From CAJBIL01 sp044359525 (lineage in GTDB: Bacteria > Pseudomonadota > Gammaproteobacteria > Burkholderiales > Rhodocyclaceae), in NCBI GenBank assembly GCA_044359525.1, contig JBIKLY010000019.1, positions 1 to 42,475 of the forward strand: DNA of 42,475 bases, read 5' to 3'. Below, piece after piece: positions 6,427-15,359 of this stretch (positions are counted from its first letter, which is position 1; each line of letters starts with the position of its first letter). A program made the position numbers and the translations under genes. A model generated the notes under the pieces. The model was given only the letters and a program-made list of their open reading frames with translations. It made no database searches and was not told the DNA's origin.

Positions 6427-8490
6427 TCAATACACCGGTTCGCTCGATGCGTATTCCGGCTCGCTCAACAACCATACCGAAAAAGTCGCACCCTCGCCGT
6501 ACACGCTATCAACGGTGATGCGCCCGCCATAGCGCTCGATCAAGGAGTAACTGATCGACAGGCCAAGACCGGTGCCAAGTGTCTTCTTGGTTGTGAAGAA
6601 CGGATCGAAAATTCGATCAACGTCCTCTGCGCGAATACCTTCGCCGGTGTCCGACACGTCGATGCGCACACCACGCGCTACCTCGTTTTCGTCCCAGTCA
6701 CTGCTCGCCAGCGTCAGCGTGCCGCCCTCCGGCATCGCTTGCACGGCATTGACGATGAGATTGATCAAGACCTGCTGCAACTCCTGGCCGTTGATACCGA
6801 CCCGGCGGCTTGCCGCGTAACTCTGCACCACACGAACACTGCGTTTGCCAAGATGGTGCTGCGACAGGACCAGGCAATCGGCAAGTACGGCAGCACTATC
6901 GATACTCTCGACATAGCCGGCAAACTCGCCGGGACGGGCAAACTGCAGGAGCTTGGTGACAATCACCCGGATCCGGTTGACCTGCTCGTCGATCAACTGC
7001 ACTTCCTTGATCACCGGTTGCGCTGCCGGGCCAAGCACATCACGCAGCACGTCAAGGTTGCCCTGGATTACCGCAATCGGGTTGTTGATTTCATGTGCGA
7101 CACCCGCCGTCAACTCGCCGATGGCCGCCAGTTTTTCACTCATCACCAGTTGCCGCTGCGCTTCACGCAGATGCGTGTTGGCCTGTTCCAGCTCAAGCGT
7201 GCGCTCGACAACCTTCAGATCAAGCTCATTGGCCCAGCGCTGCAGCTCATTGCGTTTTACCGCCAGCACATCGAGCAGGTGATCAAACTCGCCGGCCAGC
7301 CGCCCGAGCTCATCCCGACTGCCGGTAACGCCAACCCGCGCATCGATCTCGCCACCGTCGATGCGCACAATGGCGTCATTCATCCGCTCCAGCGGCCGGA
7401 AGATGCTGCGCGCCCAATACAGCGACCACGCCGAACCAAGCAGGCTGATGACCGCAAACAGCATGAAAATTACCGCCAGCGCATTTTCTTTCGCGGCACG
7501 GAAGGGTTGCTCGAGGAAACCGACATAGAGCATGCCGACCCGCTGGCCAAAGCTGTCGACTACCGGCTCATAACCGGAGACGTACCAGTCATTGACCACA
7601 AAGGCTGTGTCCAGCCAGGTGTTGCCGCGTTCAAGGACAAACTCGCGGACGCTTTTCGAGACGCGCGTACCGAGCGCCCGTTCGCCTTCGAACAGGCGAA
7701 CGTTGGTGGCGATCCGCGCATCACCAAGAAACAGCGTTGCCGTTCCCTTGCTGCCCAGCGGCAGCGACCCATCACGATAAATGATCGCATTCAGCGTATC
7801 GACAAAATCAAGATTGCCGTTGAGCAGCATGCCGCCCTCGACTACTCCGAGCAACTGCCCGCCGACATCGAGTATCGGCGCGGCGGCGTGGATGATCATG
7901 CCGCGCGTTTCACTTTGCCGCACATCCGGTACGGCTTGCGCAGTGGGCACAAGATTAAGACTGGCGCGATCACGCAAGGAGGCGTCGATCGCTGTCAGCT
8001 GTGTCTCGTCGTAAATATCTATCGCACTACCCGCACTGCCATGCAAGGCCGCCCTGACCACCGGCCAGCCCGCATGATCGGCCACGGCAGGCTGTGCAGC
8101 CGAGACATAGCGCACCTTGCCCGAGCGGTCGAGTACGTACATAAAGTCGAGCCGGTTATGGCGCCGCGCAAGATCCAGTTCGGACTCGATTGCTTCCCGC
8201 CGCCCCCCAGCCAGCGCCTGCTGCAAACGCTGCGCGCTGGCAAGCGCCTCAACCTGCGAACCGACCCCTTTGACCACGCGGTCAAAATACTCGTGCGCCG
8301 TCACCATGTCGCTACCGACCTTGAAAATCAGTAGCTTCTGATAGCTGGTATTGCTCCAGTACCAGACCAGCGCCATGATGATCGGGAAGCCGATCAGCAG
8401 CGGCGCCAGCACGAGAAAAAGCAGCTTGGCGCGCACCGAAGCGCGAAAATGCTCAATCAGGCGACGAAACAGTCCGGAACGCTCCATCAT
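6427..8490 (-). CDS. Sensor histidine kinase with Cache sensor, HAMP, HisKA and HATPase domains
   Basis: A 687-residue membrane kinase. TM1 is at about 22-44; a large periplasmic Cache-type sensor spans 50-335 (MYVLDRSGKVRYVS, VGMLYVGFLEQPFRAA); TM2 is at 337-360; HAMP is at 362-412, followed by a coiled coil to 450. The phosphoacceptor is H466 in AGVAHEINNPIAV, N581 lies in the N box, and the ATP lid motifs are DTGEGI (614-619) and GTGLGLS (639-645). It is the NtrB/DctB-like class that pairs with sigma54 activators. Its ATG follows the regulator's stop with no gap, so the two form one transcription unit. The Cache fold suggests a small organic ligand; which one cannot be told. The start could also be the second Met. 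Confidence 0.9.
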   Translation of the reverse strand: MMERSGLFRRLIEHFRASVRAKLLFLVLAPLLIGFPIIMALVWYWSNTSYQKLLIFKVGSDMVTAHEYFDRVVKGVGSQVEALASAQRLQQALAGGRREAIESELDLARRHNRLDFMYVLDRSGKVRYVSAAQPAVADHAGWPVVRAALHGSAGSAIDIYDETQLTAIDASLRDRASLNLVPTAQAVPDVRQSETRGMIIHAAAPILDVGGQLLGVVEGGMLLNGNLDFVDTLNAIIYRDGSLPLGSKGTATLFLGDARIATNVRLFEGERALGTRVSKSVREFVLERGNTWLDTAFVVNDWYVSGYEPVVDSFGQRVGMLYVGFLEQPFRAAKENALAVIFMLFAVISLLGSAWSLYWARSIFRPLERMNDAIVRIDGGEIDARVGVTGSRDELGRLAGEFDHLLDVLAVKRNELQRWANELDLKVVERTLELEQANTHLREAQRQLVMSEKLAAIGELTAGVAHEINNPIAVIQGNLDVLRDVLGPAAQPVIKEVQLIDEQVNRIRVIVTKLLQFARPGEFAGYVESIDSAAVLADCLVLSQHHLGKRSVRVVQSYAASRRVGINGQELQQVLINLIVNAVQAMPEGGTLTLASSDWDENEVARGVRIDVSDTGEGIRAEDVDRIFDPFFTTKKTLGTGLGLSISYSLIERYGGRITVDSVYGEGATFSVWLLSEPEYASSEPVY

Positions 8491-9912
8491 CTAGGCTTCG
8501 GGCGCACCGGGTGTTTTCGGCTCAGACCACTCCAGACACTTGCGCTCCAGCGTCTTGCGCGACACACCCAGCCGGCGCGCCGCTTCCGACTTGTTGCCGC
8601 TGACCATGTCAAGTACGCGCAAAACATGACGCTTCTCAACTTCAGCCAGAGAGAGCTGATCAAGCATTTCGCCGGAATCTGTCTCCACTTCCGGGACAAC
8701 ACCACCCGCCGCAGCCAGCGCTTCTATCGGAAAATAGCCAAGAATCAGCGAGCGCTCGAGAAAATTCTTCAACTCGCGCACATTGCCCGGCCAATGATAG
8801 GCAGCCATGCCTTTGAGCACTTCGCGGGTCAGGGCGAGCGGTGCCACGCCAAGTTGAGTCGAGAGCAGCCCCATGAAGTGCGCGGCAAGATCGGCCACAT
8901 CCTCGCGTCGATTACGCAAGGGCGGAATCGCAATATCGACCACCGCCAGACGGTAATAAAGATCCTGCCGGAAACGTCCGGCCGCCACCTCGCCAGCCAG
9001 TTCACGATTGGTTGCAGTGATGATGCGCACATCGACCGGCACTTCCTTTTCCGAGCCGACCGGACGCACCTTGCGCTCCTCAAGCACGCGCAGCAGCTTG
9101 GTCTGCATGAGCAAGGGCAACTCGGCAATTTCATCGAGGAAAAGCGTACCGCCATGCGCGTAATAGAACAGACCGTTACGACTATCGGAGGCGCCCGTAA
9201 AAGCACCCTTGACGTGACCAAAGAGCTCACTCTCGATCAGCTCGGCTGTAATCGCCCCGCAATTGACCGGCACGAAGGGGCGCGCTGCACGCGCACTCAT
9301 CTGATGCAGTGCGCGTGCCGTCACCTCCTTGCCGGTGCCCGATTCACCCTGCAGCAATACAGTCGTCGGCATCGGTGCGATGCGCTTGATCAGACCGCGC
9401 AGATGCTGGATTGCCAGCGAATGACCGACCAGTCCATCGACCTCGGCACCGAGCTCGGCCAGCTCACGACGCAGCACAAAATTCTCGCGCGCCAGCCGCG
9501 CGCCCTCGAAGCAACGCTTGATCGAGTTGAGCATCTGGTCAACGCGAAAGGGCTTGAGAATAAAATCAGACGCACCACCGCGCAGCGCCTTGATCGCCGT
9601 ATCCATGTCGGCAAAAGCGGTAATCAGGATCACGTCACCGTTAAAACCGCCCTCACGCAACTCGTGTAGCCACTCGACGCCCGACTTCCCCGGCAGGGCG
9701 ATGTCGAGCACGATGAGATCGAAATGCAGACGCGCCATCAGTTCGATCGCGCTTTCGACATCACCAACCACTTCAACCAGACCACAGCGCGGCTTCAACG
9801 TCCTTTCAAGAAAACTGCGCATGCCGGCCTCGTCGTCGACGACGAGTACCGAAAATGCCTGCCAGTTGCCAAACGTAGCAGCCGCATCGGCTGCGCCATC
9901 AATCTGCTGCAT
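8491..9912 (-). CDS. Sigma54-dependent response regulator (NtrC family)
   Basis: A 473-residue activator of sigma54 RNA polymerase. The receiver domain occupies residues 20-130, with the acid pocket D26-D27, phosphoacceptor D70 in LIVLDIALPGKSG and K120. The AAA+ domain (about 160-385) has Walker A GESGTGKE at 189-196, the sigma54-contacting GAFTGA loop at 236-241 and Walker B GTLFLDEI at 255-262. A Fis-type helix-turn-helix ends the protein (NKSEAARRLGVSRKTLERK, 440-458). The frame is open to 9981, but ATG 9910-9912 has GGAG at good spacing and fits the receiver start. It is first in the operon with the kinase. Targets may include the divergent HDOD/GGDEF-EAL operon, but no sigma54 promoter is evident there. 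Confidence 0.92.
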   Translation of the reverse strand: MQQIDGAADAAATFGNWQAFSVLVVDDEAGMRSFLERTLKPRCGLVEVVGDVESAIELMARLHFDLIVLDIALPGKSGVEWLHELREGGFNGDVILITAFADMDTAIKALRGGASDFILKPFRVDQMLNSIKRCFEGARLARENFVLRRELAELGAEVDGLVGHSLAIQHLRGLIKRIAPMPTTVLLQGESGTGKEVTARALHQMSARAARPFVPVNCGAITAELIESELFGHVKGAFTGASDSRNGLFYYAHGGTLFLDEIAELPLLMQTKLLRVLEERKVRPVGSEKEVPVDVRIITATNRELAGEVAAGRFRQDLYYRLAVVDIAIPPLRNRREDVADLAAHFMGLLSTQLGVAPLALTREVLKGMAAYHWPGNVRELKNFLERSLILGYFPIEALAAAGGVVPEVETDSGEMLDQLSLAEVEKRHVLRVLDMVSGNKSEAARRLGVSRKTLERKCLEWSEPKTPGAPEA

Positions 9913-10230
9913 GCTTGACTCCACTCCCCATCTTTTTCTCTGACCCGGCGTATTTCTCAGTGAGCTGCAAGCGGCTCGCAATCACGACATACGAATGCCG
10001 CCATTGTTTGCCGCGCGCAGGGCAAGCACTGGTAAACATCACAACACTCCAAGAGACAGAAAAATAGCCGTCCGCGGAGAATATCACCTAAAGGTTTTTT
10101 TCATCTCGCCGTTACCTCTTCTTTATACGAATTGCTTGAATTTTTTTGCCATGTCATTAGTATGACCTCCTGAAGAGCGCAACCAGACTCGCTTTCCGAG
10201 CATCGAGACTGTTGAAATCAAGAGAAGATT
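9913..10230. other. 318-nt divergent intergenic region
   Basis: This region lies between the start of the response regulator gene (minus) and the HDOD gene (plus). It includes an AT-rich stretch at 10090-10165 that probably holds the promoters. I looked for a sigma54 -24/-12 element (GG-N10-GC) in both directions and found no convincing one. A TTGAAT at 10136 and a TATGAC at 10161 are 19 bp apart, too loose to call a sigma70 promoter. No RNA gene or hairpin terminator was seen. Confidence 0.5.
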
Positions 10231-11433
10231 ATGCCAAAACCGTACTTCTTTTTCCGCCCGCTGCTCGCGAAAAACCATGCCTGGGCAGCATTCGACTGGC
10301 AAACTGACAAGCCGGAAATCACCGAGTCGGCTGACTACGCCCGCTGTTTTGACGAATCCGGCGTTGCCCCGCTGGCCAAAAAAAACCCGCTGATTTTACC
10401 GGCCACCCCCAGCTGGCTCGAGCACAGCGAGTTTATTCAGAAATTCGAAGCCAACCAAGCTATTTTCGTGCTCCCGGCAAGCGTGCTTGATGACACAGCG
10501 ACGATTGAGCGCTGCAAGGCACTGCGCAAGCATGGACAGCATTGTGCGCTACAGGTCGACAACGCCGAAATCATCAAACGGATCCCGGTCGCTGCCTTTG
10601 ACTACCTGCAGTTCGATGCCCCCTTCGTCCGCCACCAGCTACCCGCACTGGATCTGGCTTACGCGGAAGATGCCGGATTCCAGACGATTGCCCGCCATGT
10701 TGACTCGCACGAACTCTTCGCGTGGCTGGCTGATAAGCACTTCACCTATGGTGAAAGCAGTTTTGTCACGGTACGAGACCCCGGCGCCGGTAAAGAACCT
10801 GACCTTACCCGCCTGAAACTGCTCAAGCTGTTGAGCCTCGTCGCGCAGGACGCTGATACGTGCGAAATCGAGTCAATTTTCCGCGAAGAGCCGAAACTCT
10901 CTTACAACCTGCTGCGCCTGGTCAATTCGGTAGCGGTCGGTGCGAAAACGAGCATTGGCAGCTTTCACCAGGCTATCGCCATTCTCGGCCGTCGTCAGCT
11001 GCAGCGCTGGCTGCAACTGCTTATTTACGCCAATCAGCTGGCCCATGCCAACGCACCCAACCCGCTGATGCAACTGGCAGCGGCACGCGGGCGGCAGATG
11101 GAGCTTCTGGTCGGCGCCATCGAACCGGCAATCAATATTCCGGATTTTGGTGATTCAGCTTTCATGACGGGGATATTCTCTCTGCTTGATATCCTGCTCA
11201 ATCTGCCGATGAATGAAATTCTCGATACATTGCCGCTACAGAGCGATATTCAGGTAGCCCTGGGTGACCGGCAGGGTGTTCTTGGCCATTTGCTCAACGC
11301 AATCTCTGCCGGAGAAGCCGGAAACTTCCTGGCAGCTTCCGAGACGCTGGACCAACTCGGAATAAGCCCTGCCCGTCACGCAATGGCACAGACGGCGGCT
11401 TTTTTCTGGGCCAGCGGAATCAATCTCGAATAG
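10231..11433 (+). CDS. HDOD domain protein with degenerate EAL-like N-terminal half
   Basis: A 400-residue cytoplasmic protein of the YuxH type. Residues 1-190 resemble an EAL-like fold stripped of catalytic motifs (FDYLQFDAPFVRHQLPAL holds the place of a barrel strand). Residues 195-390 form an HDOD domain (RLKLLKLLSLVAQDADTCEI, SYNLLRLVNSVAVG, AIAILGRRQLQRWLQLLIY). HDOD proteins act as signalling adaptors without phosphohydrolase activity, often in c-di-GMP and motility networks. The ATG has AGAGAAG five bases upstream. It is followed after 19 nt by a GGDEF-EAL gene, so the two are probably co-transcribed. Confidence 0.85.
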   Translation: MPKPYFFFRPLLAKNHAWAAFDWQTDKPEITESADYARCFDESGVAPLAKKNPLILPATPSWLEHSEFIQKFEANQAIFVLPASVLDDTATIERCKALRKHGQHCALQVDNAEIIKRIPVAAFDYLQFDAPFVRHQLPALDLAYAEDAGFQTIARHVDSHELFAWLADKHFTYGESSFVTVRDPGAGKEPDLTRLKLLKLLSLVAQDADTCEIESIFREEPKLSYNLLRLVNSVAVGAKTSIGSFHQAIAILGRRQLQRWLQLLIYANQLAHANAPNPLMQLAAARGRQMELLVGAIEPAINIPDFGDSAFMTGIFSLLDILLNLPMNEILDTLPLQSDIQVALGDRQGVLGHLLNAISAGEAGNFLAASETLDQLGISPARHAMAQTAAFFWASGINLE

Positions 11434-11452
11434 ACGGGACACCACGCACTCC

Positions 11453-13948
11453 ATGGCACCAGAGCCACATACAGTACTCAACCCCGGCAGCGATGTCGGG
11501 CCATCCGACTTCGAGTTGGCCGGACAGCTTTACTATGCCGTTCTGTACCGCGAAGGCCCGATTTCCAACGAAACAATCGAGGCGCTTTTCCGCAGCGCCC
11601 TGTCGAGTGCGGAAGGATGCTTCGTACTGAGCGAACAACGCCATTTGCTGCAAGGCACCTGGGCAGAATTGCTCGATGAAGCAGAAGCACGCGGCTCCCT
11701 GATTTTCCGACGCGGCGCGATCAACGATGGTTTGCCTGATCATCTCGGCTTTCCCTTGGTATTCCGGGAAGAAATGCTCGGTTTCATTGGCGTAGCCGAC
11801 CGTGCCGCCGGCTACGACCAGGCGGCCATCCGCCGCTTTGCCAACCTCGCCTCCTTGCTCGCCGGCATGCTGCACGCACGGCTGACGCATGACCAACGAA
11901 TTTCCGCTCTAGCCGCAAGCGAGGCAGAAGTACGTCGTCAAACGCAAATGCTCGATCAGATTCGTGACTCGGTCATCACCATGGATCTGGATGGCTACAT
12001 CGTTGGCTGGAACCATGGTGCCGAGAGTCTTTTTGGCTATACGCCAAGCGAAATCATTGGCAAGAATATTCTTGTACTTTACGCGGACGCCTCCGAAGAC
12101 GACCCGATATTTAATGGTTTTCTGGACAACGGCAGCCACGAAATGACGGTACGCCGGCGCAAGAAATCCGGCGATATTTTCTGGGCCAGTGTCTCGCTCT
12201 CGGTCGCACAGGATGAATCCGGCAATCCGAGCGGCCTGATTGGCTATGTCGTCGACATCTCGGAACATTTGGCTGCAGAAGAACAATTACAACTGCACGC
12301 AAAGATTTTCGAACACAACAGTGAAGCGGTGATCGTAACCAACGCCGACGAACAGATTATTTCAGCCAACCAGGCGTTCTCGAAGATCACCGGCTACGCA
12401 CCGGGTGAAATACTCGGCAAGCGAATGGAAATACTTGGCGCGCTGGGGACCGAAACCCTGCTCAATAGCGACGCCCGGGGGCAGCTGTGCCTATCGGGTC
12501 AATGGTCGGGTGAGCTGCAGTTGCAGCGAAAAACTGGCGATATTTTCCCTGCCGCAGCCTCGATCACTTCGGTGCTCGATGCCCACGGCAGGCTTGGCCA
12601 CTACCTCGTGGTTTTCTCCGACATTACCCAGCGCAAGGAGGCCGAACGCCAGATTTACCGCCTGGCTTACTACGATCCGCTGACGGGGCTACCCAACCGG
12701 ACACTGTTCTATTCACTGCTCGAACAAACGCTGGCCGAAGCGCATCGCAGCCGCACACATGGCGCCCTGCTTTTTCTTGACCTTAACCGCTTCAAAAACA
12801 TCAACGATTCCTTTGGTCACACACCTGCCGACCTGATCCTGCAGGAAGTTGGTCATCGCCTGGGCTTGGCACTACGCCACGAAGACATCATTTCCCGTCT
12901 CGGCGGTGATGAATTCGTCATTGCCCTACCCGACATCAGCCGCCGGGAACACGCGGGCCATGTTGCACAGAAGCTACTCGCATCACTCGCCGAGCCCTTC
13001 TTCATTGAACATCACGAAGTCATGCTCTCGGCCAGCATCGGTATCAGTATCTTCCCGGAAGACGGGTGCGATACAGAAACACTGATCAAAAATGCCGACG
13101 TCGCCATGTATCGTGCCAAGAAACTTGGCAACAGCACACATGTTTTTTACTCGCAGGAAATGAACTTGCGCTCACTCGACCAGCTCAAGCTGGAGAGCAA
13201 TCTGCGCCGGGCCATTGAACGAAATGAGTTCTGCCTGCATTACCAGCCACAGCTTGATCTTGTTACTGGCCGGATCAATGGCGCCGAAGCGCTGCTGCGC
13301 TGGCAGCATCCGGAACATAAAATGATCTCGCCGGCGCAATTCATCCCGGTTGCCGAGGAAACCGGTCTGATCATTCCGATTGGTGAATGGGTGATTGACG
13401 CCGCCTGTCGCCAGATCCGCGAGTGGATCGACCAGGGCCTGCCACCGTTGCGAATCGCGGTTAACCTGTCGGCCCGCCAGTTCAGTGCCTCTCTGCCAAA
13501 AACCGTCCTCGACGTCATTGCACGTCACGGCATCCCCAGCGATTACCTCGAACTCGAAATTACCGAGAGCATGCTGATGCACAGTGCTGACTCGGTAGTA
13601 GCCATGATGCGTGAATTTGCCGAGGCGGGAATTCTCATGGCGCTTGATGACTTTGGAACAGGCTATTCCAGCCTCTCGTACCTGAAGCGCTTCCCGATTG
13701 ACAACCTGAAAATTGATCAGTCTTTTGTGCGCGGCATACCCGACGACCAGGACGATTCGGCGATTGCCCGCGCCATCATCAGCATGGCCAAAAACCTGCG
13801 CTTGTCAGTTATTGCCGAGGGCGTGGAGACTGCAGAACAACTGGCGTTCCTGCGCGAAGCAGGCTGCGACGAGATCCAGGGCTACTATTTCAGCCGGCCA
13901 CTAGCCGCCGATGAATTTGCCGCCCTTCTGGTCAAGACCAACTGCTGA
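11453..13948 (+). CDS. GGDEF-EAL protein with GAF-like and two PAS sensor domains
   Basis: An 831-residue c-di-GMP enzyme without membrane segments. Residues 20-150 look GAF-like; PAS1 is at about 160-275 (DQIRDSVITMDLDGYIVGWN) and PAS2 at about 285-400. The GGDEF domain has an intact GGDEF motif at 484-488, preceded by the inhibitory RxxD site (RHED, five residues before). The EAL domain has EALLR starting at E612, DDFGTGYSS, KIDQSF and AEGVE, all the phosphodiesterase landmarks. Both activities could therefore be functional, with the cytoplasmic sensors deciding between them. It lies 19 nt after the HDOD gene and ends 13 nt before a convergent gene. Confidence 0.93.
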   Translation: MAPEPHTVLNPGSDVGPSDFELAGQLYYAVLYREGPISNETIEALFRSALSSAEGCFVLSEQRHLLQGTWAELLDEAEARGSLIFRRGAINDGLPDHLGFPLVFREEMLGFIGVADRAAGYDQAAIRRFANLASLLAGMLHARLTHDQRISALAASEAEVRRQTQMLDQIRDSVITMDLDGYIVGWNHGAESLFGYTPSEIIGKNILVLYADASEDDPIFNGFLDNGSHEMTVRRRKKSGDIFWASVSLSVAQDESGNPSGLIGYVVDISEHLAAEEQLQLHAKIFEHNSEAVIVTNADEQIISANQAFSKITGYAPGEILGKRMEILGALGTETLLNSDARGQLCLSGQWSGELQLQRKTGDIFPAAASITSVLDAHGRLGHYLVVFSDITQRKEAERQIYRLAYYDPLTGLPNRTLFYSLLEQTLAEAHRSRTHGALLFLDLNRFKNINDSFGHTPADLILQEVGHRLGLALRHEDIISRLGGDEFVIALPDISRREHAGHVAQKLLASLAEPFFIEHHEVMLSASIGISIFPEDGCDTETLIKNADVAMYRAKKLGNSTHVFYSQEMNLRSLDQLKLESNLRRAIERNEFCLHYQPQLDLVTGRINGAEALLRWQHPEHKMISPAQFIPVAEETGLIIPIGEWVIDAACRQIREWIDQGLPPLRIAVNLSARQFSASLPKTVLDVIARHGIPSDYLELEITESMLMHSADSVVAMMREFAEAGILMALDDFGTGYSSLSYLKRFPIDNLKIDQSFVRGIPDDQDDSAIARAIISMAKNLRLSVIAEGVETAEQLAFLREAGCDEIQGYYFSRPLAADEFAALLVKTNC

Positions 13949-13961
13949 CCGTTCAATTGCC

Positions 13962-14603
13962 TCAAACGCCGCCGCAGAAGGGATTGCTGCGTCGTTCATG
14001 CCCGAAAGTCGACATTGGGCCATGCCCGGGAATAAAAGAAATATCATCGCCCAAGGGCCAGAGCCGCCCGCGTATCGAGGCAACCAGCGTATCAAAATCA
14101 CCCTTCGGAAAATCAGTACGCCCGATCGAGCCCTGAAACAACACATCGCCAACGATTGCCAGACGGCTCGGTTGATGGAAAAAAACCAGGTGTCCCGGCG
14201 TGTGCCCGGGGCAATGGATTACGTCCATTTCGACGTTTCCGAAACACACCTTGTCGCCCTGCTCCAACCAGCGATCCGGGGTAAATGAACGTACGTTGGG
14301 GAAACCGAACATCTTGCTTTGCTCAGGCATGCCGTCGATCCAGAACTGATCCTCCCGTTGAGGCCCTTCAATCGGCAGCGAAAACTGCTCAGCCAGTTCG
14401 GCCACGGCACCGGCATGATCAATATGGCCGTGCGTCACAAGGATCTTCTCCAGCGTTGCACCGCTCGCCTCAAGCGCGCTGACGATACGTGCGACATCCC
14501 CCCCCGGATCAACAACCGCTGCACGACCGGTCTCTTCGCACCACAAAAGGCTGCAATTCTGTTGAAAGGGCGTTACGGGAATAATTTTATATTTCATCGG
14601 CAT
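13962..14603 (-). CDS. MBL-fold hydrolase, glyoxalase II-like (YcbL type)
   Basis: A 213-residue metallo-beta-lactamase fold enzyme. The metal site is complete: THGHIDH (H58, H60, D62, H63), CPGHTPGH near residue 133, GDVLF with the bridging Asp, and the final IPGHGP His. The size and the FPKGDFDTL segment near the C-terminus fit the YcbL/glyoxalase II-like group, which hydrolyses glutathione or related thioesters; the substrate here is not determined. The start is the first Met of MPMKYKI, though the third residue is also possible. It follows the preceding gene's TGA by one nucleotide, so they are translationally linked. Confidence 0.87.
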   Translation of the reverse strand: MPMKYKIIPVTPFQQNCSLLWCEETGRAAVVDPGGDVARIVSALEASGATLEKILVTHGHIDHAGAVAELAEQFSLPIEGPQREDQFWIDGMPEQSKMFGFPNVRSFTPDRWLEQGDKVCFGNVEMDVIHCPGHTPGHLVFFHQPSRLAIVGDVLFQGSIGRTDFPKGDFDTLVASIRGRLWPLGDDISFIPGHGPMSTFGHERRSNPFCGGV

Positions 14604-14604
14604 A

Positions 14605-15111
14605 TCAAAGCAGCTCGACCAGACGCGACTTCATTTCGGAAGCGCGCTTGACACCAGCCTCGGAGGAAATTGCCTCGTACCAGTCGTCAACGATGGCACG
14701 AAAATCCTCTACCGTTCGCGCATGTTGCGCCTGATCAATCAAACCAGCGCCATACATGCCGAGGAAGGTTTCCGTCGTATTGATCAGGAAGCTGCGTGCC
14801 ATTTTCAAACGCTCTGCCTGATCGAGCGGCACTTCATCGTGAGCCAGTTTCGGCGCCGGCACCGCAGCCTGAATTGACGCCGGGGCTGAGATTGCAGCTG
14901 GCGTCACAAGCGAAACAAACTCCTCATCCAGTAACTGGTCGAGCACCGCATCAAGATCAGACACAATGACCATTCCGCCAAGTGTTGAACGATTTCTTTT
15001 ACCGTCGATGAAGATCAGAACCTGCCGCGTCTTTGGCGGCAAACGATAGCTTCGTTTCTCGATTTCCTCGATACCTTTTGGCGTCTTGGCGAATGTAAGA
15101 TTGCCGTCCAT
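14605..15111 (-). CDS. Conserved hypothetical protein with KTxKG-type N-terminal module
   Basis: A 168-residue protein. Residues 5-70 (FAKTPKGIEEIEKRSYRLPP, QVLIFIDGKRNRSTLGGM, LLDEEFVSLV) match a small winged-helix-like module common in Betaproteobacteria, where a KTxKG start is followed by LPxxxRxLLxLVDGxR. A proline/alanine linker covers 72-95. The C-terminal half (100-168) is helical and ends in AGVKRASEMKSRLVELL. Function is unknown; similar modules occur next to kinase and c-di-GMP genes. ATG at 15111 is the obvious start. It precedes the MBL hydrolase gene by one nucleotide. Confidence 0.7.
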   Translation of the reverse strand: MDGNLTFAKTPKGIEEIEKRSYRLPPKTRQVLIFIDGKRNRSTLGGMVIVSDLDAVLDQLLDEEFVSLVTPAAISAPASIQAAVPAPKLAHDEVPLDQAERLKMARSFLINTTETFLGMYGAGLIDQAQHARTVEDFRAIVDDWYEAISSEAGVKRASEMKSRLVELL

Positions 15112-15243
15112 AGTCTCTCCCCCTAAGTTACAGCGACACCATTATGCACAATGCCGTGGCGAGCAGCGTCAGTTTTTTGTTCATCGCCGCTACCGGGGAG
15201 TTGCAAGGACCGAAGGTATTGAGCCAGCCCAAAACAAAAAAAG

Positions 15244-15276
15244 AAAAAGGACTCCGATTTCTCAGAGTCCTTTTTT
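15244..15276. terminator. Intrinsic terminator of typA
   Basis: AAAAAGGACTC at 15244-15254 pairs with GAGTCCTTTTT at 15265-15275 across a 10-nt loop. Read on the minus strand, after the typA stop, the stem is followed by a long T-rich tract (complement of the A run at 15231-15248). The plus-strand side also ends in six T residues, so it could work in both directions. Confidence 0.85.
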
Positions 15277-15359
15277 GACTTTATCCCCTCAAACCGATTC
15301 GGCTAATCAAAAAACCAAGCCTTGGGAGAAGGCGTTTGCCTTGCAGCCGGTCTTTAAGA

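Noticed and set aside
6352..8334. 660-codon open frame on the plus strand
   Set aside because: It is antisense to the histidine kinase, whose domains are complete. Its translation is rich in H, R and Q without family features.
8449..9669. 406-codon open frame on the plus strand
   Set aside because: It is antisense to the sigma54 response regulator, and its composition is a mirror of that gene.
9913..10230. Sigma54 promoter between the response regulator and the HDOD gene
   Set aside because: TGGCA-like and TTGC-like pieces occur, but none has the required GG-N10-GC spacing on either strand.
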